From CAZDGV01 sp964505195 (GTDB lineage: Bacteria > Bacteroidota > Bacteroidia > Chitinophagales > Chitinophagaceae): a DNA stretch of 26,586 nt. Below are positions 7,613 to 16,592 of this stretch, piece after piece. The position numbers were made by a program, and so were the translations under genes. Below the pieces are notes generated by a model. The model was not told the DNA's origin and made no database searches. It saw only the letters and a program-made list of their open reading frames with translations. Positions within the stretch are counted from its first letter, which is position 1, and each line of letters opens with the position of its first letter. The DNA is taken from NCBI GenBank assembly GCA_964505195.1, contig CAZDGV010000022.1, positions 1 through 26,586 of the forward strand, written 5' to 3'.

Positions 7613-8995
7613 ATGGCATTGATGAAATCCATATCCGGCATCCGGGGCACCATGGGCGGCAAGTCCGGTGAGAATTTAACACCTCTTGATGTGGTAAAAT
7701 TTACCGCTGCCTTTGCTACCATGCTGCAGGAGAAAAGCGGTAGTAAAACCATTGTTGTGGGGCGCGACGGACGCATTAGCGGCGAAATGGTGCGTGCGCT
7801 GGTGGTATATACCCTTACAGGTATGGGCTGGGAAGTAGTGGACTTAGGCTTGAGCACTACGCCAACGGTAGAGATGGCCGTGAAAGCAAACAAAGCACGT
7901 GGTGGTATTATTCTCACTGCCAGTCATAATCCAAAACAATGGAACGCCCTGAAATTGCTGAATGCCGAGGGAGAATTTATCAGTGCCGAAGATGGTCGCA
8001 AAGTGCTTGCACTGGCAGCCGCGGAAGATTTCAGTTTTGCAGGAGTTGATGAATTAGGATCCATTACCGACGCAGGCGCAGCTGCATTGCAGCAGCATGT
8101 AGACGCATGCGTACAGTATCCGCTTACCGATGGCAAGGCGATCGCCGGTGCGGGATTCCGCGTAGTGGTAGATGCCATCAACAGTTCAGGTGCCATGGCC
8201 ATGCCGGCTTTGTTGCGTGCCTTGGGCGTTAACGATATTATTATACTGAACGAAGCCATGCATGGCGATTTTGCGCATAATCCGGAGCCCTTGCCTGAAA
8301 ATCTGAAGCAGTTGTGTGATGCGGTGGTAAAGCATCAGGCACATTTGGGTATTGCCGTGGATCCGGATGTGGACCGACTCTGTTTTGTAAATGAAGATGG
8401 CACATTGTTCGGAGAAGAATATACGCTGGTGGCAGTAGCCGATTATGTGCTTTCGCAGCGCAAAGGCAATACCGTTTCCAATCTTTCTTCTACGCGCGCG
8501 CTGGCTGATGTTACTGCAAAGCATGGTGGAACCTATTATGCAAGTGCGGTGGGAGAGGTGAATGTGGTAGAAAAAATGAAAGCTGTCAATGCGGTGATTG
8601 GTGGTGAGGGCAATGGCGGCATTATTGTGCCCGACCTACATTACGGTCGCGATGCTCTTATAGGCACAGCCCTATTCCTTTCGCATCTGGCGCGTTCCGG
8701 AAAAAGCATGACGCAACTGCGAAGTGGCTATCCCGACTATCACATGAGCAAGAAGAAGCTTGATCTTTTACCCGGCACGCCGGTAGCTTCACTGTTGCAA
8801 AAGATTGCTGCAAAATATGCTGATCTGCAACCCAACCTGGAAGATGGTGTACGCATTTCCTGGCCGGAAGGATGGGTGCATTTGCGTGCCAGCAATACAG
8901 AGCCCATCATTCGCATTTATTCCGAAGCGGCTACACCGAAAGAAGCCGATGCGCTCGCCGATCGGATTATTCATGAACTCACTGCTTTATCATAG
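7613..8995 (+). CDS. glmM: Phosphoglucosamine mutase / phosphohexomutase
   Basis: This 460-residue cytosolic enzyme belongs to the alpha-D-phosphohexomutase family. It interconverts hexose 6- and 1-phosphates; GlmM converts glucosamine-6-P to glucosamine-1-P for UDP-GlcNAc, peptidoglycan and lipid A. The catalytic phosphoserine loop is TASHNP (near residue 103), the Mg site is DPDVDRL (near 261), the sugar-binding loop is GEGNGGII (near 334), and the phosphate-binding loop RASNTEPIIRIYSEA (near 425) is close to the C-terminus. The N-terminus MALMKSISGIRGTMGG matches Bacteroidetes homologues, which supports ATG 7613 over Met4. Bacteroidetes members are annotated as GlmM, but phosphomannomutase or phosphoglucomutase activity cannot be excluded from sequence. 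A -7 box precedes it, and a cysteine desulfurase follows at 29 bp. Confidence 0.88.
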   Translation: MALMKSISGIRGTMGGKSGENLTPLDVVKFTAAFATMLQEKSGSKTIVVGRDGRISGEMVRALVVYTLTGMGWEVVDLGLSTTPTVEMAVKANKARGGIILTASHNPKQWNALKLLNAEGEFISAEDGRKVLALAAAEDFSFAGVDELGSITDAGAAALQQHVDACVQYPLTDGKAIAGAGFRVVVDAINSSGAMAMPALLRALGVNDIIILNEAMHGDFAHNPEPLPENLKQLCDAVVKHQAHLGIAVDPDVDRLCFVNEDGTLFGEEYTLVAVADYVLSQRKGNTVSNLSSTRALADVTAKHGGTYYASAVGEVNVVEKMKAVNAVIGGEGNGGIIVPDLHYGRDALIGTALFLSHLARSGKSMTQLRSGYPDYHMSKKKLDLLPGTPVASLLQKIAAKYADLQPNLEDGVRISWPEGWVHLRASNTEPIIRIYSEAATPKEADALADRIIHELTALS

Positions 8996-9024
8996 ATTGC
9001 GCTCACTTGCCAAAATACGAAAAC

Positions 9025-10155
9025 ATGCCTGCCCGCATTTACTTAGATAACGCTGCTACCACGCCGATGGATCCGCTGGTGGTAGAAACCATGATGCCTT
9101 ACCTGCAACAGCATTTCGGTAATCCTTCCTCCATCTATTCCTATGGAAGAGAAACCCGTATGGCCATTGAGCAGGCACGTAAAACCGTGGCGGGTATTTT
9201 GCATGCACAGCCGGCTGAAATCTTTTTTACATCGGGTGGAACAGAAAGCTCTAACACCATACTCATGTCGGCCGTACGCGATCTGGGATGTCAGCGCATC
9301 ATCACTTCACCGCTGGAGCATCATGCAACGCTTCATACGGTAGAGCATTTAAAGCAACGCGGTGAAGTGGAAATCGATTATGTAGCGGTATTGTCAAACG
9401 GGCATATTTGTTTGGAAAGTTTGGCTTCCCTGCTGGCAGCATCGGATAAAAAAACCATTGTTTCACTCATGCATGCCAATAATGAAATTGGAAACATCAC
9501 CGATTTGCATGCAGTGGGTTCGCTCTGCAAAGCGCATCATGCGTTGTTTCATTCCGATACGGTGCAAACGGTTGGTCATTTTGCATTCGATTTACAACAA
9601 ACGCCGGTCGATTTTATCACAGGTGCGGCGCATAAGTTTCATGGTCCAAAAGGAGCAGGGTTGCTTTATATCAACCAACAGGTGCAAATCAAACCTTATA
9701 TACACGGGGGCGGACAGGAACGCAATATGCGTGCAGGCACTGAAAACGTAGCAGCGATTGTTGGCTTTGCCAAAGCATTGGAAATTGCTACTCAAAACAT
9801 GGAAAAAGAAGCCACCTATGTAGGCGGACTGAAACAATACATGATCGATCAGTTGCGGAAGCATTTGCCGGCTGTTGACTTCAACGGTGACCCTGAAGGC
9901 CAGAGCAATTATACCGTGCTCAATGTGGCTTTTCCCAAAACCGAAAAAGCGGAGATGCTCTTATTCAATCTAGATATGCACCATATTTGTGCATCGGGCG
10001 GCAGTGCCTGCTCCAGCGGTGCCAATATTGGTTCGCATGTAATTCGTGCCATCGGTAAGAATGTGGATCAGGTACCCGTTCGCTTTTCTTTCTCTAAATA
10101 CAATACCCGCGGGGAAATTGATGCTGTGGTGGCACAATTGCAACATCTCATCTGA
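9025..10155 (+). CDS. Cysteine desulfurase (IscS/NifS-like, PLP-dependent)
   Basis: With the start at ATG 9025 (MPARIYLDNAATTPM) the protein has 376 residues; an upstream TTG at 9007 is less likely because homologues begin close to IYLDNAATTP. It releases sulfur from L-cysteine as an enzyme-bound persulfide for Fe-S clusters or thiolated tRNA. The PLP lysine is K204 in GAAHKFHGPKG, and the catalytic cysteine is C329 in SGSACSSGA on a short loop. TSGGTESSN is the cofactor phosphate loop, and EHHAT carries the PLP-stacking His. The short Cys loop could place it in either the group-I IscS/NifS branch or the desulfurases dedicated to tRNA thiolation; no Fe-S scaffold gene is adjacent, so I leave the symbol blank. 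It probably shares the transcript of the upstream mutase. Confidence 0.92.
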   Translation: MPARIYLDNAATTPMDPLVVETMMPYLQQHFGNPSSIYSYGRETRMAIEQARKTVAGILHAQPAEIFFTSGGTESSNTILMSAVRDLGCQRIITSPLEHHATLHTVEHLKQRGEVEIDYVAVLSNGHICLESLASLLAASDKKTIVSLMHANNEIGNITDLHAVGSLCKAHHALFHSDTVQTVGHFAFDLQQTPVDFITGAAHKFHGPKGAGLLYINQQVQIKPYIHGGGQERNMRAGTENVAAIVGFAKALEIATQNMEKEATYVGGLKQYMIDQLRKHLPAVDFNGDPEGQSNYTVLNVAFPKTEKAEMLLFNLDMHHICASGGSACSSGANIGSHVIRAIGKNVDQVPVRFSFSKYNTRGEIDAVVAQLQHLI

Positions 10156-10180
10156 TTGCATTATTTTTAAACTTCATACT

Positions 10181-10206
10181 AACAGCTCGTGTATAAACTA
10201 GCTGTT
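10181..10206 (+). terminator. Weak hairpin downstream of the cysteine desulfurase gene
   Basis: AACAGCT and AGCTGTT form a perfect 7-bp stem around a 12-nt loop, followed by GCTTTT. The short U run and AT-rich stem make this a weak terminator candidate. It lies 25 nt after the desulfurase stop and 17 nt before the amylase-family start, so it could instead be a leader structure of the latter. Confidence 0.3.
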
Positions 10207-10223
10207 GCTTTTAAACGATCCCT

Positions 10224-11588
10224 ATGACCCGTTATTCTTTTTTTGCTGTAAGCCTTGCATCGCTGCTTTTACTCGCTTCCTGTAAGCTCATGCCAAAGCA
10301 GGAGCAAGCAGCTACCTCCACCACCGCTTATCCTTCATGGATTGCACAGTCGAATATTTACGAAGTAAACCTGCGTCAATACACGCCGGAAGGCAGTTTT
10401 AAAGCATTTGAAGCGTCGTTACCCCGATTAAAAGAAATGGGCGTTGATATTTTGTGGTTCATGCCCATCACACCCATCAGCGTAACCGATCGCAAGGGAG
10501 TACTGGGCAGTTATTATGCCGTTGCAGATTACACTGCGGTGAATCCGGAGTTTGGAACAATGGACGACTGGAAAGCGCTGGTGAAAAAAGCGCATGAATT
10601 GGGAATGAAAGTGATTACCGATTGGGTAGCGAATCATACCGGTGCCGATCATCGTTGGCTGCAACAGCAACCTGATTTTTATTTGAAAGGAGCAGACGGA
10701 AAACCGCGTTATGCTTTCGATTGGAGCGATACACGTGAATTAGATTTTTGGAATCCTTTGTTGCACGATAGCATGATTCATGCCATGGAGTTTTGGGTAA
10801 AAGAAACGGGGATTGATGGTTTTCGTTGCGATGTGGCAGCAGAAGTTCCCCGTAGCTTTTGGGAAAAAGCCATACGCAGATTGAAAAACAGCAAGCCGGA
10901 TATTTTTATGCTGGCAGAAGCCGATGTAGCTTGGATACATGATGCGGGCTTTCATGCTACCTATGGCTGGGATGCCTTCTCCAAAATGAAACAGGTTGCG
11001 CGCGGTGAAAGTTCTGCACGGGTGCTGGATACGGTATTGAGGCATATGGAGGAAAGTTATCCTTCCAATGCCATCAAAATGTATTTCACCAGCAACCACG
11101 ATGAAAACAGCTGGAACAAAGCAGATTATGCCACTATGCCCGGTGCAGTGCATGCGCCCTTTGCTGTGCTCACACAAACCTGGAAAAATGCATTGCCACT
11201 CATTTACAGCGGACAAGAAGAGCCTTTCCTGGATTCACTCTCATTCTTTTACAAAGACACCATTCGTTTTGAAAAATATCAGCGTGCGCCGTTTTATCAA
11301 ACCCTGTTACGCTTACGCAAGGTCAATCCTGCTTTGGCAGTGGATGCAGCCTACCGCAAAATTCGCAGCAACCGCGACGATGCTATTTATGCATTTATGC
11401 GCAGCAAAGGGAAAAGTAAAGTATTGGTGGTGCTGAACATGAGTGGTGCGGTGCAGGATTTTCAACTTCAAGATGCGGCGGTCAATGGAAAATATACCAA
11501 TGTATTTGGCGGCGCACAGGAAAAAATTGATACTGCTTTTAGTATGCAGCTACCTGCATGGGGTTATTTTGTGTGCGAGCAGCGTTGA
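10224..11588 (+). CDS. GH13 alpha-amylase-family lipoprotein
   Basis: This 454-residue protein starts with a lipoprotein signal peptide whose lipobox LASC ends at C20, so it should be anchored in the periplasm or at the cell surface. Residues 39-390 form a GH13 barrel: DWVANHTG (133-140), the nucleophile D203 in GFRCDVA, the acid/base E232 in AEAD, and the transition-state stabiliser D293 in FTSNHDE. All catalytic residues are present. The last 65 residues (DDAIYAFMRSKGKSKVLVVLNMSG) are the C-terminal beta domain. It is likely to hydrolyse alpha-glucans or maltooligosaccharides; exact specificity cannot be read from sequence. There is no SusC/SusD pair or regulator next to it, so it is not part of a visible starch-utilisation locus. 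It converges with the tryptophan dioxygenase gene. Confidence 0.9.
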   Translation: MTRYSFFAVSLASLLLLASCKLMPKQEQAATSTTAYPSWIAQSNIYEVNLRQYTPEGSFKAFEASLPRLKEMGVDILWFMPITPISVTDRKGVLGSYYAVADYTAVNPEFGTMDDWKALVKKAHELGMKVITDWVANHTGADHRWLQQQPDFYLKGADGKPRYAFDWSDTRELDFWNPLLHDSMIHAMEFWVKETGIDGFRCDVAAEVPRSFWEKAIRRLKNSKPDIFMLAEADVAWIHDAGFHATYGWDAFSKMKQVARGESSARVLDTVLRHMEESYPSNAIKMYFTSNHDENSWNKADYATMPGAVHAPFAVLTQTWKNALPLIYSGQEEPFLDSLSFFYKDTIRFEKYQRAPFYQTLLRLRKVNPALAVDAAYRKIRSNRDDAIYAFMRSKGKSKVLVVLNMSGAVQDFQLQDAAVNGKYTNVFGGAQEKIDTAFSMQLPAWGYFVCEQR

Positions 11589-11601
11589 TGCAAACCCTTT
11601 T

Positions 11602-12663
11602 TTAATGGCTTTGAAAGCTAAGGGCACGGATCAGTGCTTCCGGCAAATGCGGCATTTGTTTGCGCTGAATTAAAAAGGTGGACAGTGCTGCCAGATCTCT
11701 GAAAACATAGTTTTGCTGAACGGCACCTTCCAAGTAGCCCGCTCCGGTGGTATTGCCTGTGCCAACACGCATGCCAATCATTCTACGCACCATTACATAA
11801 TGCTTGTGGCGCCAGCCCGCCAGCCAGTGATCAATTTCTACCAATGCATCGAGCACCTGATAGGAAGTTTGAAATACCGGAAAATCTCGGTAAAGGTGAA
11901 TGAAGAGCGCAGCACGCATGGCTTTGGGAGAAAGTGTGAATTGCTTTGTATCATCCAGAAGGAAAATTGCATCGAAATCATCTTTCTTTCCTGCTTCCCG
12001 TTCGGTTAAACTTTTTCCATACAAATGGCGGTAGTCGTTCCAAAAGGGGTGCGCATGATGCTTTTCCGCGGCAATGGGCTGATAGTCCTTCCAGTAGGCA
12101 TGATCAAAGAAAGGCATGCGCTCCAGCCAGCGGTTGATGAGCTCTAATATGGTTGCTTTGGTTTCAGTACCACTGATGCGGTTGAAATCGTTTTGCGTAA
12201 ATCCGCCGTCGTTGGTTCTTTTGTAATAGTCTTGCTGATGTCGGTTTTCCATTTTCAGTCCGAGCATTGCTTCAATCAAACGGAACTGTGTGCTCTGAAA
12301 GCCGGAAGCGGGTGTGAGCAGGTTGCGGAATGCAAGAAAATCCAGCGGGGTCATCGTATCCAGTACAGTGATCTGCTGGTTAAGCAGTTCTAAAATTTTC
12401 ACTACTCTGCGCAGGCGATGACGGCAAAGGTTCAAGGCCTCACTGTTGTCGTCAATTTTATCTTGCAGCAACACCTGCTGTACGTATTCCAGTTCAAACA
12501 ATATTTGTTTAAACCATAGCTCGTAGGCCTGATGTATAATTACGAAAAGCATTTCGTCATGCGCAGGTTCGTGACCGTTGCTGAAACTTACAGGTTGCTG
12601 ACTATTGAGAATTTTGTCTAGCTGCAGATAGTCTGAATAGTAGAGAGATGCGTCGGAGTTCAT
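11602..12663 (-). CDS. Tryptophan 2,3-dioxygenase
   Basis: This 353-residue heme enzyme oxidises L-tryptophan to N-formylkynurenine, the first step of the kynurenine pathway. Family signatures are DEMLFVIIHQAYELWFKQIL (residues 36-55, with the distal H44), PASGFQSTQFR (with R128 binding the substrate carboxylate), and WRHKHYVMVRRMIG followed by GTGNTTG (284-307). H288 aligns with the proximal heme ligand of the Xanthomonas enzyme. Length is typical or slightly long. No kynureninase, kynurenine monooxygenase or arylformamidase gene is in the window, so downstream steps must be encoded elsewhere. A candidate -7 box lies 20 nt upstream of the ATG, and an AraC-type regulator gene on the same strand ends 50 bp upstream, making it the obvious candidate regulator. 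Confidence 0.95.
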   Translation of the reverse strand: MNSDASLYYSDYLQLDKILNSQQPVSFSNGHEPAHDEMLFVIIHQAYELWFKQILFELEYVQQVLLQDKIDDNSEALNLCRHRLRRVVKILELLNQQITVLDTMTPLDFLAFRNLLTPASGFQSTQFRLIEAMLGLKMENRHQQDYYKRTNDGGFTQNDFNRISGTETKATILELINRWLERMPFFDHAYWKDYQPIAAEKHHAHPFWNDYRHLYGKSLTEREAGKKDDFDAIFLLDDTKQFTLSPKAMRAALFIHLYRDFPVFQTSYQVLDALVEIDHWLAGWRHKHYVMVRRMIGMRVGTGNTTGAGYLEGAVQQNYVFRDLAALSTFLIQRKQMPHLPEALIRALSFQSH

Positions 12664-12683
12664 ATGGAATCGCTTGATCGGCG

Positions 12684-12691
12684 GAAAGGTA
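12684..12691 (-). promoter_or_regulatory. -7 promoter box (TACCTTTC) of the tryptophan dioxygenase gene
   Basis: On the minus strand TACCTTTC matches TAnnTTTG at 7 of 8 positions and ends 20 nt before the ATG at 12663. The -33 region has no clean TTTG, as might be expected for an activator-dependent promoter. It sits in the 50-bp gap between the AraC-type gene and the dioxygenase gene. Confidence 0.35.
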
Positions 12692-12713
12692 AATCAAAGC
12701 GCTGAAATTTGCA

Positions 12714-13861
12714 TCAGTAGATTTTGCGCAGCCGGTTGTTTTCATCCCAAACCTGTCCCGGTGTTATATTGAATTCCTTTTTAAAAGCTTTGGTAAAATT
12801 AGAAGCATTGTCGTAGCCAACATCATTGGCTACCTGCTTTACCGGAATGCCCTGACGAAGCATTTCAGCTGCTTTTTCGAGACGTTGTTTATTATAGAAT
12901 TGAAAAATACCATATCCGTACACTTCTTTAAAGCGTTGCTTCAGTCTTGTGCTGCTCATGAATGCAATGCGGGCAAGTTTAGCGATGGAAGGGTAGGGTT
13001 CCGACTGTTCATTACTGAGCAGTTGCTCTACTTTCCTTAAGTTTTCGAGATCTTCCGCACGGCGCTTGATGGCATAGGGGCTATTTTCTTTTTGGTAGAA
13101 ATAGGTTTGAAACAGATAGTCGAGCAGAATCAGCACTTTGGTTTTAATGCCTTCTTGATCAAAGTATCCTTCAAACACTTCTTTCATGGTTTTCTTAATT
13201 TCCTCATTCATGCGAAATAAGTCCACCTTCGAAAGCGTTTCATCCATTACATCATGAATCAGCATCTGCTCTTTTTTGTGCTGATGCGATTTGAACCATT
13301 GGGGTGAAAGATAAAATCCTAGTCTGCGTAAATGACTTCCTCCTGAATAAGTGAATTCTATATCATTTTTACTGGATGATATGTAAACATTGTTTCGTTC
13401 TTTCTTGTGTTCGACGATTACATGGTTTTCATTTCTTATTTCGAATGCGCGGGAGATATTTACCTGATTGAAAAAGATAATGAGTCCGTTTTGGTAATTG
13501 GTTTTTCGATGAAAAGTTAGATCCTCAAATGTTTTGATATCAATGGCAACAAATGAAATGGAATCGTCGATGCTGTCGGCATAAATCCATCCTTCCCCGC
13601 GCTGATCATTCAGTTGCGCTTTTTTATTGTTAATGGGAATACCTAGGTAGNNNNNNNNNNNNNNNNNNNNNNNNNNNNNNNNNNNNNNNNNNNNNNNNNN
13701 NNNNNNNNNNNNNNNNNNNNNNNNNNNNNNNNNNNNNNNNNNNNNNNNNNCCCGCGCTGATCATTCAGTTGCGCTTTTTTATTGTTAATGGGAATACCTA
13801 GGTAGTCGGCAAATGATTTTTGCCATACCACGAAATTGGTTTGTCGGAAACTAAATCGCAT
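12714..13861 (-). CDS. AraC-family transcriptional regulator, interrupted only by an assembly artefact
   Basis: The C-terminal half is open from 13650 to the stop at 12714, and the N-terminus reads from ATG 13861 to 13751. The 100 N between them are flanked by an identical 55-bp sequence. Removing the N and one copy gives a single frame of 330 residues with no stop. Residues 1-170 are a sensor/dimerisation domain of unknown ligand (SFADYLGIPINN, then WIYADSIDDSISFVAIDI). The last 100 residues contain two helix-turn-helix units, IAKLARIAFMSSTRLKQRFK and VKQVANDVGYDNASNFTKAF, followed by the typical ending EFNITPGQVW. It lies 50 bp upstream of the tryptophan dioxygenase gene on the same strand and probably controls it; that link is inference. 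ATG 13861 is preferred over the TTG at 13864. Confidence 0.88.
13596..13805. repeat. Duplicated 55-bp contig ends around an artificial 100-N gap
   Basis: Bases 13596-13650 and 13751-13805 are identical over 55 bp and flank exactly 100 N at 13651-13750. The second copy is the first 55 bp after the gap and the first copy is the last 55 bp before it, so these are overlapping contig ends that were scaffolded without merging. Collapsing them keeps the AraC reading frame open. A perfect overlap of 55 is what two contigs meeting at a de Bruijn graph node with k=55 would give. Confidence 0.9.
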
Positions 13862-13880
13862 CAAGGGTCGAAATCGGCGC

Positions 13881-13910
13881 TAAAACTAGTAAAAACAGAA
13901 CTTCAGCGAA
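13881..13910 (-). promoter_or_regulatory. Candidate promoter of the AraC-type regulator gene
   Basis: On the minus strand TTCG (13910-13907) is followed after 18 nt by TAGTTTTA (13888-13881), a 7-of-8 match to TAnnTTTG that ends 19 nt before the ATG at 13861. The -33 part overlaps the last codons of mutS. Confidence 0.4.
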
Positions 13911-16500
13911 TTTTATTTTTAATTTCCTGAAGCTTCAATAGCGCCTCTACCGGCGTAAGTCGGTTAATATCAATGTTTGAGAGCAGGTTTCTGATTTCGT
14001 CGAATGTTTGTGTATGTATGTCAAAAATGTTCAATTGCACCTTTTGGCTGCTTGCATTTTGGAGTACTTCATACGTATCACCCTTGGCGCGCTGTGCTTC
14101 CAATTGCTGCAGTAATTCATTTGCTCTTGTAATCAAGCTTTGCGGCATCCCTGCCATTTTCGCTACGTGAATTCCAAAGCTGTGAGTGCTTCCACCGGAT
14201 GCCATTTTGCGCAGGAAGATGATTTTGTTGCCAACTTCTTTGTTGGTGACGTGATAATTTTTTACGCGCGGCAATTTGTTTTCCAGTTCGTTCAATTCAT
14301 GATAATGGGTAGCAAAAAATGTTTTGGGCCGCTGGGCTGATGCATGTAAGTGTTCCACAATGCTCCATGCAATGGAAATACCATCGTAGGTGCTGGTGCC
14401 TCTGCCAATTTCATCTAATAAAATCAAACTTCGGTCGGAGAGGTTGTTGATGATGCTTGCCGTTTCATTCATTTCAACCATGAAGGTCGATTCTCCGCCG
14501 CTCAGATTATCGCTTGCGCCCACCCTTGTGAAAATTTTATCGGTCAGCGGAATTGCTGCTTCACTTGCCGGTACAAAACTTCCCATATGTGCCATCAGGG
14601 TAATGAGTGCAGTTTGTCGGAGTAGTGCACTTTTTCCGCTCATATTTGGTCCGGTAAGAATGATGATTTGCTGTGTTTCGTTGTCCAGCATCAGATCATT
14701 TTCAATATAGGATTCACCGGGTGGGAGTTGTTGTTCAATGACAGGGTGGCGTGCATCTTTCAGCGTCAATGTATTGCCGTCGTGCAGCGTGGGTCGCGTA
14801 TAACGCAGCTGCACTGCATTGTCGGCAAAGCATGCAAGGCAGTCGATAATGGCAAGGGTTTGTCCGTTGCTTTGAATGGGGGCGATGTATTCCTGCAACG
14901 AAAGCAGTATGTGTTCAAACAATTCCGTTTCTAGTTTGACCATTTTTTCTTCCGCACCCATGATCTTCTCTTCATATTCTTTCAGCTCGGGTGTTATATA
15001 GCGTTCTGCATTGGTGAGGGTTTGTTTGCGGATCCAGTTATCCGGCACTTTGCTGCGGTGCACATGGGTTACTTCAAGGTAGTAGCCAAACACATTGTTG
15101 AATCCAATCTTCAGAGAAGGGATGCCTGTGTTTTCACTTTCACGCTGCTGTATTGCAAGTAGGTATTCTTTACTGTGGTGCACCAAGCGCCGGAGTTCGT
15201 CGAGCGTTTCGTTTACACCATCTTTTATCACGTTGCCTTTGGAAGCAAGCGCAGGTGGATTTTCAATCAGCGTATCCAGAATGGTGTCCGCCATCGCCAT
15301 GCAGGGGTTCAGTACATCGCTGAGTCTTTTTAAAAGCGGGTTATTGCTTTCTGCTGTCCATACTTTTATTTTTTCAACCTGCTTAAGTCCTTTCGCCAAA
15401 TGCTGCACTTCACGCGGATTGATTTTCTTCAAAGGCAGTTTAGAAACAAGTCGCTCTACATCGCCACAGCTTTTGATCCATTGCTGCAGTTGTTTGCGTG
15501 CTTCGCCCACTTCAATCAGTGCTGTAACGGCGTTGAGTCGTTCATTGATGCGCTCTACATCTTTCAGCGGCAGTACCATCCAGCGGCGCAGCAGTCGGGC
15601 GCCCATGGGGGAAACGGTGCGATCCATAACCCTAATGAGCGTGTTGCTTTCTTCACTGCCGCCATGCAGCAATTCCAAATTGCGAATAGTGAATCGATCC
15701 ATCCACAAATAATCCGCTTCATCCAGTCGGTGTAGGGTAGTGATATGTCCTAAATGCGGGTGTTCAGTTTCACGGAGATAGTGCAGAACAGCGCCGGCAG
15801 CCGTGATACCCAGGGGCATATTTTCAACGCCGAAGCCTTTGAGCGAATGGGTTTGAAAATGTTTTAGTAAACTTTCTTTTGCAAAGGCAGCATCAAAAAT
15901 CCATGCTTCGAGGTGGTAGGTATAAAAGCGATTGCCGAACTGCTCTTTAAATGTTTTCTGATAATTGCGCTGAAAGATGATTTCAGCCGGTTTTAAACTT
16001 TGCAGCAGCTTATCGGCGTAATCTTTATTGCCTTCTGCAATCAGAAATTCACCCGTGCTGATATCGAGCAGCGCAATGCCATAGGCATCGTTTTCGCAAT
16101 GCAGGGCGCACAAAAAATTATTGTGGTTATGTTCAAGTAGTTTATCACTGGTGGCAATACCCGGTGTCATCATTTCTGTAACACCTCGTTTTACAATGCC
16201 TTTTGCCTGTTTGGGATCTTCCAGTTGATCACAAACCGCCACGCGATAACCGGCTTTTACCAGTTTGTGTAAATAGGTATCCAGCGCATGGTGGGGAAAG
16301 CCCGCCAGCTCAGAAGCTGCAGCTGCACCATTGTTACGTTTGGTAAGTGTAATGCCCAGTACCCTTGCGGCAATGATTGCATCTTCTCCGAAGGTTTCGT
16401 AAAAATCGCCCACGCGAAACAACAGGATCGCATCCGGATACTTTGCTTTGATCGACCGGTGTTGCTGCATGAGGGGCGTATCGCTGCTCGCTTTTGCCAT
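13903..16500 (-). CDS. mutS: DNA mismatch repair ATPase MutS
   Basis: MutS finds mismatches and small loops and starts methyl-independent or MutL-dependent repair. From ATG 16500 the protein has 865 residues. The mismatch-reading motif F33-Y-E35 lies in VGDFYETFGED. The clamp/lever region is in the middle (NTGIPSLKIGFNNVFGYYLEVTH). The ATPase has Walker A TGPNMSGKS (616-624) and Walker B LLDEIGRGTSTYDG (D696, E697), followed by FFATHYHEL. The C-terminus (about 790-865) includes the helix-turn-helix dimer domain and a short tail. The start at 16500 is chosen because an upstream TTG (16527) overlaps an exact -7 box, which would put it ahead of the transcript. It is downstream of a thioredoxin gene but appears to have its own promoter. 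Confidence 0.97.
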   Translation of the reverse strand: MAKASSDTPLMQQHRSIKAKYPDAILLFRVGDFYETFGEDAIIAARVLGITLTKRNNGAAAASELAGFPHHALDTYLHKLVKAGYRVAVCDQLEDPKQAKGIVKRGVTEMMTPGIATSDKLLEHNHNNFLCALHCENDAYGIALLDISTGEFLIAEGNKDYADKLLQSLKPAEIIFQRNYQKTFKEQFGNRFYTYHLEAWIFDAAFAKESLLKHFQTHSLKGFGVENMPLGITAAGAVLHYLRETEHPHLGHITTLHRLDEADYLWMDRFTIRNLELLHGGSEESNTLIRVMDRTVSPMGARLLRRWMVLPLKDVERINERLNAVTALIEVGEARKQLQQWIKSCGDVERLVSKLPLKKINPREVQHLAKGLKQVEKIKVWTAESNNPLLKRLSDVLNPCMAMADTILDTLIENPPALASKGNVIKDGVNETLDELRRLVHHSKEYLLAIQQRESENTGIPSLKIGFNNVFGYYLEVTHVHRSKVPDNWIRKQTLTNAERYITPELKEYEEKIMGAEEKMVKLETELFEHILLSLQEYIAPIQSNGQTLAIIDCLACFADNAVQLRYTRPTLHDGNTLTLKDARHPVIEQQLPPGESYIENDLMLDNETQQIIILTGPNMSGKSALLRQTALITLMAHMGSFVPASEAAIPLTDKIFTRVGASDNLSGGESTFMVEMNETASIINNLSDRSLILLDEIGRGTSTYDGISIAWSIVEHLHASAQRPKTFFATHYHELNELENKLPRVKNYHVTNKEVGNKIIFLRKMASGGSTHSFGIHVAKMAGMPQSLITRANELLQQLEAQRAKGDTYEVLQNASSQKVQLNIFDIHTQTFDEIRNLLSNIDINRLTPVEALLKLQEIKNKIR

Positions 16501-16524
16501 GGGTACTTTTGCTTGGGATTGCAG

Positions 16525-16532
16525 CAAAAATA
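16525..16532 (-). promoter_or_regulatory. -7 promoter box (TATTTTTG) of mutS
   Basis: The minus strand reads TATTTTTG, an exact TAnnTTTG match, ending 24 nt before the ATG at 16500. No clear TTTG is seen 19-21 nt upstream. It decides between the two possible mutS starts. Confidence 0.45.
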
Positions 16533-16592
16533 AGGAAGCCCCTTTTGTTTCAGCTCATCGTTTGAAAGGGATATTTCTGAGTAAGCGGCCAA

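Noticed and set aside
10224..11588. Starch-utilisation (Sus-like) locus around the GH13 lipoprotein
   Set aside because: No SusC/SusD-type pair, sensor or other glycosidase adjoins it; both neighbours are unrelated metabolic genes.
13651..13750. AraC-type gene as a true pseudogene or two genes
   Set aside because: The flanking 55-bp identity shows the gap is an assembly artefact, and the collapsed frame is intact.
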